From NCBI GenBank assembly GCA_002307035.1, contig DBTL01000071.1, positions 1 to 11,549 of the forward strand: a stretch of DNA of 11,549 bases. The letters are read 5' to 3'. This document shows positions 1 to 7,754 of this stretch, in pieces; within the stretch, counting starts at the first letter, position 1; each line of letters begins with the position of its first letter. Made by a program: the position numbers and the translations under genes. The notes under the pieces are model-generated. The model searched no databases. It had not been told where the DNA came from and worked only from the letters and a program-made list of their open reading frames with translations. The DNA comes from Bacteroides sp. UBA1317. GTDB lineage: Bacteria > Bacteroidota > Bacteroidia > Bacteroidales > Bacteroidaceae.

Positions 1-1271
1 CGGCTGCCGAGGGTATGGTCTTGCTAAAGAATGATAATGAGACCCTTCCTTTACAAGCTGACTTAAAAAACATTGCCCTCTTCGGCGTCACTTCTTACTC
101 CTTCATTGCAGGAGGAACAGGCTCCGGTGATGTGAACAAGGCATATGTGATCGATTTGCAACAAGGATTGGAGAATGCAGGCTTTGGCATCCAAGAAAAA
201 ACGAAGAACGTCTATGAGAAATTCTTGGCTTACGAGAAGGAACAACTGGAGGAAATTAATATCGAACGGGGCTGGTATCTTGGTCCGCTTCGTCCCAGAG
301 AACCTGAAATAGACAACGCTTTCATCAAATCGCGAGCAAAAGATTCGAATATTGCTATCATTACAATTGGACGCAATTCGGGAGAAGGTAACGACCGAGG
401 TATCAAAGATAACTTCGAACTAAGTCAGACCGAGCGCGACTTGCTTACCAATGTTACCCGCGAGTTTCACGCACAAGGAAAAAAGGTCGTAGTCATTCTC
501 AATATTGGAGGAGTCATTGAAACAACTTCTTGGAAGCACCTCCCCGATGCCATCCTATTGGCTTGGCAAGCAGGACAAGAAGCCGGAAATAGTGTTGCCG
601 ATGCGTTGAAAGGAACAAGCAACCCTTCGGGCAAACTCCCCATGACCTTCCCTATGGATTATACCGACCATCCCTCTTCGCGCAACTTCCCCGCTGGCTT
701 TGTTTCAAACTGGGACGATGAACAAAATGCCACCTTACTCAACAAGAAAGACATTGGCTGGACCAATTACGAAGAAGATATTTGGGTTGGCTATCGCTAC
801 TTCAAAACCTATAACAAAGAAGTATCTTACCCCTTTGGATATGGCCTTTCTTACACCACCTTCCAATATAGTGATGCTAAAGTGAAGACAGCGGCAGGCA
901 GCATTAAAGTCTCTGTTAAAGTAACAAATACAGGAAAGATAGCCGGCAAAGAAGTTGCAGAACTTTATATAACGGCTCCCGCAGGAGAAGTAAAGAAGCC
1001 GATCTGCGAACTAAAAGGGTTCGCCAAGACTCAATTGCTGAAACCTGGAGCTTCAGAAGTCCTCGTGATGGAGGTTAAGAGTGAAGATCTGGCCTCTTTC
1101 AATGAGGCACAATCTGCCTGGATAACGGATGCCGGGCACTATAAAGTACTACTAGGTGCCTCCTCAAACGATATTCGTCAATCTGCATTCTTTACCATCA
1201 GTAAACCGGAAGTACGTAAAGTGCATAATGTTTTGAAGCTACAAGAAACGATGAATAGAATGAAAGAATAA
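1..1271 (+). CDS. Glycoside hydrolase family 3 beta-glucosidase-type enzyme, C-terminal part (5' truncated by window)
   Basis: The reading frame is open from base 3, and its first codons read AAEGMVLLKN, the usual junction before the GH3 C-terminal domain, so the ATG at 15 is internal and the true start lies upstream of the window. The (alpha/beta)8 N-terminal domain carrying the aspartate nucleophile is therefore not visible. Visible here are the GGTGSGDV loop (nt 111-134), the GEGNDRG segment (nt 381-401, where the acid/base glutamate of bacterial GH3 beta-glucosidases is expected; the exact residue is my inference), PSGKLPMTFP (near nt 620), PFGYGLSYT (nt 831-857), and a fibronectin-III-like domain from about nt 900 to 1110. 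By recall it resembles Thermotoga Bgl3B-type beta-glucosidases. These enzymes cleave terminal beta-linked glucose or xylose from oligosaccharides and are usually periplasmic in Bacteroides. Substrate and signal peptide cannot be judged. A hairpin terminator follows, so it is probably transcribed separately from the receptor operon downstream. Confidence 0.93.
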   Translation, partial: AAEGMVLLKNDNETLPLQADLKNIALFGVTSYSFIAGGTGSGDVNKAYVIDLQQGLENAGFGIQEKTKNVYEKFLAYEKEQLEEINIERGWYLGPLRPREPEIDNAFIKSRAKDSNIAIITIGRNSGEGNDRGIKDNFELSQTERDLLTNVTREFHAQGKKVVVILNIGGVIETTSWKHLPDAILLAWQAGQEAGNSVADALKGTSNPSGKLPMTFPMDYTDHPSSRNFPAGFVSNWDDEQNATLLNKKDIGWTNYEEDIWVGYRYFKTYNKEVSYPFGYGLSYTTFQYSDAKVKTAAGSIKVSVKVTNTGKIAGKEVAELYITAPAGEVKKPICELKGFAKTQLLKPGASEVLVMEVKSEDLASFNEAQSAWITDAGHYKVLLGASSNDIRQSAFFTISKPEVRKVHNVLKLQETMNRMKE

Positions 1272-1300
1272 ACAGAGTTGAAATCCTATTGAAACATGAG

Positions 1301-1355
1301 AGCCTCTGCGGAAGAATGTCACAACATCCTTTCTGCAGGGGCTTTCATATTTCCC
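1301..1355 (+). terminator. Probable intrinsic terminator after the GH3 gene
   Basis: AGCCTCTGC (1301-1309) pairs with GCAGGGGCT (1335-1343), giving nine pairs including one G-U, and further imperfect pairing extends into the loop. The hairpin is followed by the T-rich but interrupted tail TTTCATATTT. It lies 30 bp after the GH3 stop. The tail is weak, so termination may be partial. Confidence 0.6.
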
Positions 1356-1420
1356 CGAATTTTGGCGCATCCAGAGACGACATGCGATTGTAATATATAC
1401 GTCAATTAAATGTATAAAGG

Positions 1421-1456
1421 TTGACTTAACAATGTAATCTCATCCCCTCATCTTTG
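1421..1456 (+). promoter_or_regulatory. Candidate promoter of the TonB receptor/lipoprotein operon
   Basis: CATCTTTG at 1449-1456 matches the Bacteroidota -7 element TAnnTTTG at all but one defined position. TTGAC at 1421-1425 could be the -33 element, but the gap is several bases longer than the usual 19-21. The implied transcript starts about 20 bases before the ATG at 1481. The signal is imperfect and the call tentative. Confidence 0.4.
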
Positions 1457-1480
1457 CAACGAAAAAGAAACGCATTTTAG

Positions 1481-4288
1481 ATGAGCATGAAAAAAGTATC
1501 AAAAAGAATTTTATCAATCATTGTGCTACTCGCCCTTTTCTCGGCAGTAGCAGTAGCCAACAACATTAAAGGAATTATCAGAGACAAAAGCTCTAAAGAG
1601 CCGCTCACCGGAGCAACTGTACAAGTTCTCGGTACTAGCATTGGGGTAATAGCCGATTTAGACGGTAACTATAACCTCAGTGGATTAAAAAATGGAACAT
1701 ACACCATTCAAATTAAGTATGTATCGTACAAAACCATCGAAGTAAAAAGTGTGAAAGTATCTGGTAATACACCCATCATACTTGATATTGAAATGGAGTC
1801 CGAAAGTCAGGTACTTGGCGATGTTACAGTGGTGGCGCAAGTAAAAAAAAGTACAGAATTGGCTCTAATGAGCGATCAAAAAAGAAGTTTGGTTGTACAA
1901 TCAGGCGTTTCGGCCCAACAGATAAGTAGAACACAAGATAAAGATGCCTCGGAAGTGATTAAACGCATCCCGGGTATTTCTATTATAGACGAAAAATTTG
2001 TGATGGTTCGAGGACTTTCTCAACGATATAATAACGTATGGATTAATAATAGTGCCGTGCCTAGCTCAGAAGCCGATTCAAGAGCTTTCTCTTTCGATAT
2101 TATACCAAGTTCTCAGTTGGATAATATGGTTATTGTCAAATCACCCGCTCCTGAATATCCCGCTGATTTTACAGGAGGATTCATTCTTATCAATACCAAA
2201 GATATGCCTTCAGAAAATTCATTCAACATCTCTTTAGGTAGTAGCGTTAACGACCAAACCCATTTTAAAAACTTTCTTTATAACAAAGGAAGTAAAACAG
2301 ACTTTCTTGGATTTGATAATAGTTTAAGACCTCTACACAATGGCATTAACACCGTAATGAATACATTCGATGGAACAGCAATTGATTTGACAAGCAACAA
2401 ATTGAATAACAATTGGACTGTAAAGACAAAGAAGCCGATGAGCGATATGAAATTCAACATTTCATATAACCATAAATGGGATACTACCAAAGGACAACAA
2501 GTTGGTTTATTAGCTGCTGCAAACTATAGCAATACCTACAAAACCTTTACAGACATGGAGAACTCTCTGTTCGGAAGTTACGATGTGACCAATGATCATT
2601 CTGTATACTTGCGTAAAAGCACAGATAATCAATATAATCATGATGTACGTATCGGGGCAATGGTCAATCTAACCTTTATTCCCAAAAACACACACAGCCA
2701 TTACGAATTCAAGAATATTTTTAATCAACTGGGGAAAGATCGCTATACGAACCGCGTAGGCATTGATGCGCAAAGTAACAATGTAAAGAGCATGGAATAT
2801 TACTATTCAAGCCGTACTACTTACAATGGTCAATTCACAGGAAAGCACACGTATGATCATAGCAAATTAGATTGGAGTGCAGGTTACGCTTATGCCAACC
2901 GCAATTTACCCGACCGTAGACGCATACTACTTAACGACGAATTAGAGCAAGGGAACATTGGTCTGAGTAGTGGCTCGGATATTAGCCGTGAGTTCTATAA
3001 GTTAACTGAACATATCTTCTCTGGCAACATCAATTATCAAAAAGATTTCAATATTGGAAACCTCACTCCTACCATAAAAGCGGGCGCATATGCTGAATAT
3101 CGCACAAGGGATTATGTCACCCGTAGATTCTATTATAACTGGGATCAGAATAATACCCTTCCATCAGGATTCCGCTACATGGATATAGTAAATGAACTTT
3201 TAGTACCCGATAACTATGGAGCAGACAAGCTTCACCTATTTGAAGATGTAGACATGACTAATAATTATAGTGGAAACAATACGCTTGGAGCTGGGTACTT
3301 TGGAGTAAATCTGCCATTAGGCGCTCTTAGCGTTTACACAGGAGTTAGATACGAAAACAATAAAATGGAATTAATTAGCAATACACGCTCTTACGAGGTG
3401 AGCCACCATAGCACATTCTATAAGAGCAATGATATTTTTCCATCTGTAAACGCCAACTATAAACTAACGTCCAAACAACAATTACGTCTGGCATACGGTA
3501 AATCAATAAATCGTCCTGAGTTCCGTGAAGTATCCAATTCCGTATATTACGATTTTGAACTGGTTAGTCCGGTAGAAGGAAATCCTGAATTAGCACCTGC
3601 ATACATACACAATATAGACTTCCGTTATGAGTTCTATCCTACTCCAGGTGAACAAATTTCAGTAGCACTCTTCTATAAACGTTTCAACAACCCGATAGAG
3701 TGGACTTACACTGTTAATGGAGGTACGGACCTGACATACTCTTATAAAAATGCCAAAGCAGCTAACAATTACGGTGTAGAAGTAGACATTCGCAAAAATC
3801 TGGATTTCATAAACCTAAAGAACTTCAGCTTCACTTTTAATGGCTCTCTCATCCAGAGTAAAGTGCTTTTTGAGTCAGGAAGCAAAGAAGAAAACAGACC
3901 TATGCAAGGGCAATCACCTTATCTAATTAATGCCGGTATTTTTTATCAAAGCCCAAAAACAAAATTAAATGCAGCAATACTCTATAACCGAATAGGAAAA
4001 CGTATTATTGGTGTAGGTCGCAGCGTAGGAACAACAGGAAGTGAAAACACAAACAACATCCCAAATTCGTATGAAATGCCTCACAACAGTCTCGACTTAT
4101 CCTTAGGAAAGAAAATAGGTAAATGGGAGATTAAAGCAAATATACGTGATCTATTGGCCGAAAAAGTATATTTCAAACAATTTGCCAAAGTAACAGAAGA
4201 AGACGGTACTAAAACAGAGCATCAAGAGATCACAAAACAATATAAACCCGGACGTAACTTCGGATTAAACTTAAGCTATAATTTTTAA
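1481..4288 (+). CDS. TonB-dependent outer-membrane receptor (carboxypeptidase-regulatory-like N-domain, not SusC)
   Basis: The 935-residue protein has a signal peptide (residues 1-26, ending AVA before NN). Next comes a carboxypeptidase-regulatory-like beta-sandwich (about 28-110; IKGIIRDKSSKEPLTGATVQ, then DGNYNLSGL). The plug follows (about 150-242; SEVIKRIPG, MVRGLSQRYN, and the closing GGFILINTKD). A long beta-barrel ends in NLSYNF with the terminal aromatic residue typical of outer-membrane proteins. Such receptors use TonB/ExbBD energy to import a ligand. The plug style is that of general Bacteroidota receptors with a CarboxypepD_reg-like domain. No SusD homologue follows, so this is not a SusC/SusD pair. 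It probably forms an operon with the lipoprotein 33 bp downstream, which is a likely surface partner. The ligand is unknown. ATG 1481 and ATG 1487 are both plausible starts; either gives a good signal peptide. Confidence 0.93.
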   Translation: MSMKKVSKRILSIIVLLALFSAVAVANNIKGIIRDKSSKEPLTGATVQVLGTSIGVIADLDGNYNLSGLKNGTYTIQIKYVSYKTIEVKSVKVSGNTPIILDIEMESESQVLGDVTVVAQVKKSTELALMSDQKRSLVVQSGVSAQQISRTQDKDASEVIKRIPGISIIDEKFVMVRGLSQRYNNVWINNSAVPSSEADSRAFSFDIIPSSQLDNMVIVKSPAPEYPADFTGGFILINTKDMPSENSFNISLGSSVNDQTHFKNFLYNKGSKTDFLGFDNSLRPLHNGINTVMNTFDGTAIDLTSNKLNNNWTVKTKKPMSDMKFNISYNHKWDTTKGQQVGLLAAANYSNTYKTFTDMENSLFGSYDVTNDHSVYLRKSTDNQYNHDVRIGAMVNLTFIPKNTHSHYEFKNIFNQLGKDRYTNRVGIDAQSNNVKSMEYYYSSRTTYNGQFTGKHTYDHSKLDWSAGYAYANRNLPDRRRILLNDELEQGNIGLSSGSDISREFYKLTEHIFSGNINYQKDFNIGNLTPTIKAGAYAEYRTRDYVTRRFYYNWDQNNTLPSGFRYMDIVNELLVPDNYGADKLHLFEDVDMTNNYSGNNTLGAGYFGVNLPLGALSVYTGVRYENNKMELISNTRSYEVSHHSTFYKSNDIFPSVNANYKLTSKQQLRLAYGKSINRPEFREVSNSVYYDFELVSPVEGNPELAPAYIHNIDFRYEFYPTPGEQISVALFYKRFNNPIEWTYTVNGGTDLTYSYKNAKAANNYGVEVDIRKNLDFINLKNFSFTFNGSLIQSKVLFESGSKEENRPMQGQSPYLINAGIFYQSPKTKLNAAILYNRIGKRIIGVGRSVGTTGSENTNNIPNSYEMPHNSLDLSLGKKIGKWEIKANIRDLLAEKVYFKQFAKVTEEDGTKTEHQEITKQYKPGRNFGLNLSYNF

Positions 4289-4321
4289 AAAAGAAAACTA
4301 TTCCATCAAAATTAAATAATT

Positions 4322-5866
4322 ATGAAAAAGAAAATTTTTAGACTAACAAACTGTTTATTGGCAGTAGTAACCATGGCAAGCATCCTTAGTGGTTGCGATG
4401 ACAACAATACCAATACAGAGGATCCAACAGTAACATACCCTACATCAGGTGACAACACGGGTTTAGCCACTAGCGAAGGTATCCTATTCAACAATGGTAC
4501 CCAAATAGGTAACGGAGATAGTGAATTTGTATTTACTGGTAACAAGACAATCTCGAAAGGAACTTATTCTCTAAAAGGCTGGGTCTACGTATCATCAGGT
4601 GCTACACTGACTATTGAGCCTGGAACGATTATTAAAGGTGACAAACTAACTAAAGCAGCACTAATTGTAGAACGAGGAGGAAAATTAATTGCACAAGGAA
4701 ACGCAAATAATCCAATCGTATTCACATCTGCACAAGAAGCAGGTTCACGTAAACCAGGAGACTGGGGGGGATTGATTATTTGTGGCAAAGCTCCAAATAA
4801 TCAAAGCAACGATATGCAAATAGAAGGTGGCCCAAGAACACACCATGGAGGTACTGATGCAACAGATAACTCTGGTATCATTAGCTACGTACGTGTAGAG
4901 TTTGCAGGATATCCTTTCGCTACAGACAAAGAAATTAATGGCATCACACTCGGTTCAGTAGGTAGTGGCACTCAGATAGACCACGTTCAAGTATCTTATT
5001 CTAATGACGACTCTTACGAATGGTTTGGTGGAACAGTAAATTGTAAATACCTCATCGCCTTTAAAGGTTGGGATGATGAATTTGATACAGATAATGGTTT
5101 CTCAGGACACGTACAATTTGGCTTAAGTGTTCGTGATCCTCGAATCGCTGATGCTTCACAATCTAACGGATTTGAATCTGATAACTGTGCCGATGGAAAT
5201 TCAACAGCTACTCCTCTTACAAAAGCAATATTCAGCAATATAACTTTTATTGGTCCGGCGACTAGTATTAACAGCAGTTTTGAAAATACAACTACTTATA
5301 TAACCGGTGGAGACATTTATCCCAATAACGGATCTGGACTTGGAAAGTTTCAATCTGCCATGCAAATCCGCCGTAGCAGCAATCTAAATTGCTTTAACTC
5401 AGTAGCTGTAGGTTATCCTATTGGCATCATCATCGATGGTGAAAAAGGAAATTCAGTTACATCAGCTAAGAATGGCACAATCAAAGTACAAAACACCTAT
5501 TTTGCAGGTATGACCATCTTAGGCAGTGATGCAAATAAGCACTATGTAGATGAATTAGGTACATATACTGATGGGACTATTACTTACGATAACACTCAAG
5601 AATCTTATTCTTCTACTTTCTTCAAATCTCAAACAGGCAATAGAGTCTACTCTAGCGAAGATGACTTAAAGCTTACTGGTAGCACTACAACTCTAGGACA
5701 GAACTACATGCCAACTTCAGCAAGCCCTTTATTAGGTGTAGCTTCTTTTACCGACAGTTCGCTTAGTAGTTTCACCACTACAACATACATTGGTGCTTTT
5801 AGTGGTACAAGCGATAGCTGGATGACAGGATGGACAAATTTTGATCCTGAAAATACAACTTATTAA
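4322..5866 (+). CDS. Surface lipoprotein with beta-helix-like ligand domain (long paralogue, 514 aa)
   Basis: The N-terminus is a lipoprotein signal peptide with lipobox LSGC (Cys25), followed by an acid- and Asn-rich linker (DDNNTNTED), which in Bacteroidota fits surface display. From about residue 60 it carries the repeating hydrophobic/Gly pattern of a right-handed beta-helix (ATLTIEPGTIIKGD, GKLIAQGNANNPIVFTSA, KPGDWGGLIICG, ISYVRVEFAG, IDHVQVSYSNDDSYEWFGG). A conserved acidic patch, GWDDEFDTDNG, may bind a cation (inference). The last residues, WTNFDPENTTY, recur almost unchanged at the end of the paralogue at 6092-7237. I recognise the family as one often placed beside TonB receptors in Bacteroidota; its biochemical function is not established to my knowledge. 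Lying 33 bp after the receptor and before a strong terminator, it is probably co-transcribed with it and may capture or present the ligand. A run of seven G lies in codons for the DWGG segment. Confidence 0.85.
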   Translation: MKKKIFRLTNCLLAVVTMASILSGCDDNNTNTEDPTVTYPTSGDNTGLATSEGILFNNGTQIGNGDSEFVFTGNKTISKGTYSLKGWVYVSSGATLTIEPGTIIKGDKLTKAALIVERGGKLIAQGNANNPIVFTSAQEAGSRKPGDWGGLIICGKAPNNQSNDMQIEGGPRTHHGGTDATDNSGIISYVRVEFAGYPFATDKEINGITLGSVGSGTQIDHVQVSYSNDDSYEWFGGTVNCKYLIAFKGWDDEFDTDNGFSGHVQFGLSVRDPRIADASQSNGFESDNCADGNSTATPLTKAIFSNITFIGPATSINSSFENTTTYITGGDIYPNNGSGLGKFQSAMQIRRSSNLNCFNSVAVGYPIGIIIDGEKGNSVTSAKNGTIKVQNTYFAGMTILGSDANKHYVDELGTYTDGTITYDNTQESYSSTFFKSQTGNRVYSSEDDLKLTGSTTTLGQNYMPTSASPLLGVASFTDSSLSSFTTTTYIGAFSGTSDSWMTGWTNFDPENTTY

Positions 5867-5901
5867 TCGGAAGCGATTCTGAGAGCAAGATACTAAAAAA
5901 G

Positions 5902-5965
5902 AACGCCTTCTTACCTAAGCTCCATCTATTACATGGTTTTTTGGTAATGAAGGCGTTTCTCTTAT
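5902..5965 (+). terminator. Intrinsic terminator closing the receptor/lipoprotein operon
   Basis: AACGCCTTC plus TTACC (5902-5915) pairs with GGTAA plus GAAGGCGTT (5943-5957), giving 14 pairs with one bulged T and a 27-base loop. The tail is TTTCTCTT. An A-run (5895-5900) precedes the stem, so it could also act on the opposite strand, although no convergent gene is seen. Confidence 0.75.
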
Positions 5966-6009
5966 ATAAAAAAGAAAATAATTTTCAAGAAAGGAATCAA
6001 AAACAGCAC

Positions 6010-6017
6010 TACATTTG
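6010..6017 (+). promoter_or_regulatory. Candidate -7 promoter element for the second lipoprotein
   Basis: TACATTTG matches TAnnTTTG exactly, about 75 bases before the ATG at 6092 and downstream of the operon terminator. A -33 element is poor: only TTTC at 5983-5986, with a somewhat long gap. It supports separate transcription of the second lipoprotein. Confidence 0.5.
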
Positions 6018-6091
6018 TTCCATATGCTAAGAGTAAGCACGTTCATCTCTTAAAAACAGCAAAGTTAATTGATTCTCTTAACGATAGCCCA

Positions 6092-7237
6092 ATGAATATA
6101 AATAGAACTGCCATCACATACCTCTTTCTCTTCTGTTTCATTACGATGAGTTGTTCGGATCCTAGCAGTGATGACACGGATAATAACATCGTTTTTGGCA
6201 ACAACGTCATTGGCAACGGTGAGCAGGAATTCATTATCACCAACAACCAAACTCTGAAAAAAGGGGTCTACCTGATGAAAGGCTGGTGTTACATTACTGA
6301 TGGGGCTACGCTTACCATCGAACCCGGCACCGTCATCAAAGGTGATCATGAAACGATGGCCGCTTTAATAGTGGAACCGGGAGGCAAACTATTTGCCGAA
6401 GGTACTGCCACCCAGCCCATTGTCTTCACTTCTGAGAAGGAAGTCGGAGAACGCAAACCCGGTGACTGGGGCGGACTCATCATCTGCGGTAAAGCCACAA
6501 ACAACAGTGACATCATGCAAGTAGAAGGCGGACCACGCACGCTACACGGAGGTAGCAACGATGCTGATAATTCAGGCGTCATCAGCTATGTGCGCGTAGA
6601 GTTTGCCGGATATCCTTTTAAGAAGAATCAAGAAATAAATGGCGTGACTTTCGGCTCTGTGGGTAGCGGCACACAAGTAGATCATCTGCAAGTGTCGTAC
6701 TCCAACGATGATGCCTTTGAATGGTTCGGTGGAACAGTCAACTGCGATTACTTAGTCGCTTATCATTGCTGGGATGATGATTTCGATGCCGATAACGGAT
6801 ATCGTGGCACATGCAATTATTTATTGGGTTACCGCAATTCTCGTATTGCTGATAGTTCTATCTCCCATGGTTTTGAATGTGACAACAACTCAAGCAACAG
6901 CAACGCACAACCCAATACCGCTCCTACCTTCAACAACGTTACCCTCTACGGTCCTTATTCAGTAGATTCATTCTTTGAGAACACCACCCAATATATCAAT
7001 GGAAATGATCTACGTCCCGATAACGAAAGTCTCCTTGGCCTTTACGGCGCAGCCATTTCGCTAGGAAGCAATACAGCCGTCAACTTCCTAAACTCCACCA
7101 TCAGCGGCTATCCCGCAACGATAACAGGCACGCCAACCCGGCAAGAGAATGTAGTGTTCCTCGACTCGGAAACCCCTTCCTTACCCGCATGGACAAACAC
7201 TTGGTGCAATTTTGACCCGCAGAACACGGTCTACTAA
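6092..7237 (+). CDS. Surface lipoprotein with beta-helix-like ligand domain (short paralogue, 381 aa)
   Basis: The lipoprotein signal peptide has lipobox TMSC (Cys21) and an acidic tail (SDPSSDDTDN). The body is a close paralogue of the protein at 4322-5866: it shares KPGDWGGLIICGKA, VRVEFAGYPF, GSVGSGTQ, HLQVSYSNDD, EWFGGTVNC and the acidic WDDDFDADNGY patch. It lacks roughly 110-130 residues of the C-terminal part of the long form, yet keeps the final motif (WCNFDPQNTVY beside WTNFDPENTTY), so this looks like an internal deletion or replacement, not a simple truncation. Codons are visibly more GC-rich (GGC, ACC, CCC) than in the long paralogue, so duplication is old or one copy was acquired separately. 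It has its own candidate promoter and no obvious hairpin terminator behind it. It is probably an alternative surface partner of the same receptor (inference); the ligand is unknown. Confidence 0.82.
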   Translation: MNINRTAITYLFLFCFITMSCSDPSSDDTDNNIVFGNNVIGNGEQEFIITNNQTLKKGVYLMKGWCYITDGATLTIEPGTVIKGDHETMAALIVEPGGKLFAEGTATQPIVFTSEKEVGERKPGDWGGLIICGKATNNSDIMQVEGGPRTLHGGSNDADNSGVISYVRVEFAGYPFKKNQEINGVTFGSVGSGTQVDHLQVSYSNDDAFEWFGGTVNCDYLVAYHCWDDDFDADNGYRGTCNYLLGYRNSRIADSSISHGFECDNNSSNSNAQPNTAPTFNNVTLYGPYSVDSFFENTTQYINGNDLRPDNESLLGLYGAAISLGSNTAVNFLNSTISGYPATITGTPTRQENVVFLDSETPSLPAWTNTWCNFDPQNTVY

Positions 7238-7254
7238 ACCCTTTTTCACTATTT

Positions 7255-7370
7255 GTTTCTAGTAATGAAACCAAAGTTTTCTTACGTTGAAACAAAAAGT
7301 TTAATACGTTGAAACGATTGGTTTCCTAGTATGAAAACAAAAGTTTTATAGCGTATAAAACTAATGAAAC
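7255..7370 (+). repeat. Tandem array, 22-bp period, about five degenerate units
   Basis: Units begin at about 7260, 7283, 7305, 7327 and 7349, each 22 bases long except the first (23). Typical starts are TACGTTGAAAC (7283, 7305) and TAGTATGAAAAC (7327), and most units end GTTTAA, GTTTCC or GTTTTA. Each unit therefore contains a small GAAAC...GTTTC dyad, and the array can fold into several alternative hairpins. It starts just after the lipoprotein stop at 7237. Function is unknown; it could limit read-through or be a decaying intergenic repeat. Confidence 0.75.
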
Positions 7371-7388
7371 TGTATTTCCCTGGAAATG

Positions 7389-7521
7389 GTTGACTTATAC
7401 TGACTTATACTGAAAATGGTTGTTACTATTAGAGGCTTGTTACTAAATAAGTTGTCATATACTATTGTTGTTTCCTAAAAAGGTTGTCAGTTTACATCCG
7501 TTGTTACTAAAAAGGTTGACT
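7389..7521 (+). repeat. Second degenerate repeat family (TTGTTACTAAAAAGGTTG-like) with a 10-bp tandem duplication
   Basis: TGACTTATAC is duplicated head to tail at 7391-7410. Three related units then start at 7437, 7468 and 7501, spaced 31 and 33 bases, of form TTGTTACTAAATAAGTTG, TTGTTTCCTAAAAAGGTTG and TTGTTACTAAAAAGGTTG; a partial unit lies at 7420. Identity is imperfect and there are no conserved spacers, so this is not a CRISPR. Its position upstream of the TPR regulator leaves a regulatory role possible. Confidence 0.55.
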
Positions 7522-7719
7522 ATGAAAAACACTATACCTAAAACTAGTTTCCTCTCTTTAGCCTTATTCCCAAATTGAGTTGACCACTTTTCTAGTTAAC
7601 CCTAAAAGAGGTAGACTTTAATTGTTTGATAGAAGAAAAAAGACAAATTCTCCTTTTCTTCTATATTCTTTCCTCTTCATTATTTGTCATTTCATCGTAA
7701 AAGACTTACGATAAAATAC

Positions 7720-7727
7720 TATATTTG
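7720..7727 (+). promoter_or_regulatory. -7 promoter element of the TPR regulator (decides its start codon)
   Basis: TATATTTG matches TAnnTTTG exactly; no good -33 element is seen. The expected transcript start is just after 7730. The TTG at 7725, an in-frame possible start, lies inside this element, so translation most likely begins at the ATG at 7755, with a leader of roughly 20 bases. Confidence 0.6.
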
Positions 7728-7754
7728 CATATCTATTTTCAAAACGTCACCATT

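Larger units (their letters stand above)
7238..7754. other. Gene-free AT-rich intergenic region
   Basis: About 500 bases between the short lipoprotein and the TPR regulator hold no credible reading frame on either strand. They contain the two repeat families given separately and, at the end, the candidate promoter of the regulator. The stretch from about 7522 to 7715 is featureless AT-rich sequence apart from the near-dyad AAACTAGTTT at 7541-7550. Confidence 0.7.

Noticed and set aside
1850..1857. Run of A residues in the TonB receptor gene as a slippage site
   Set aside because: Short A-runs are frequent in these AT-rich genes and the frame is intact; nothing singles it out.
1481..5866. SusC/SusD polysaccharide-utilisation pair linked to the GH3 enzyme
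   Set aside because: The protein after the receptor is a beta-helix-like lipoprotein, not an alpha-helical SusD homologue, and a terminator separates the GH3 gene from the receptor.
6065..6349. Minus-strand frames opposite the lipoproteins and the receptor
   Set aside because: They are shadows of well-supported plus-strand genes, with no domain, promoter or start signal.
7255..7521. CRISPR array
   Set aside because: Units are degenerate, contiguous or irregularly spaced, without unique spacers of constant length, and no cas genes are present.
7725..7754. Ten-codon N-terminal extension of the TPR regulator starting at TTG
   Set aside because: The TTG lies inside the -7 promoter element and the extension would bury the signal sequence; ATG 7755 is preferred.
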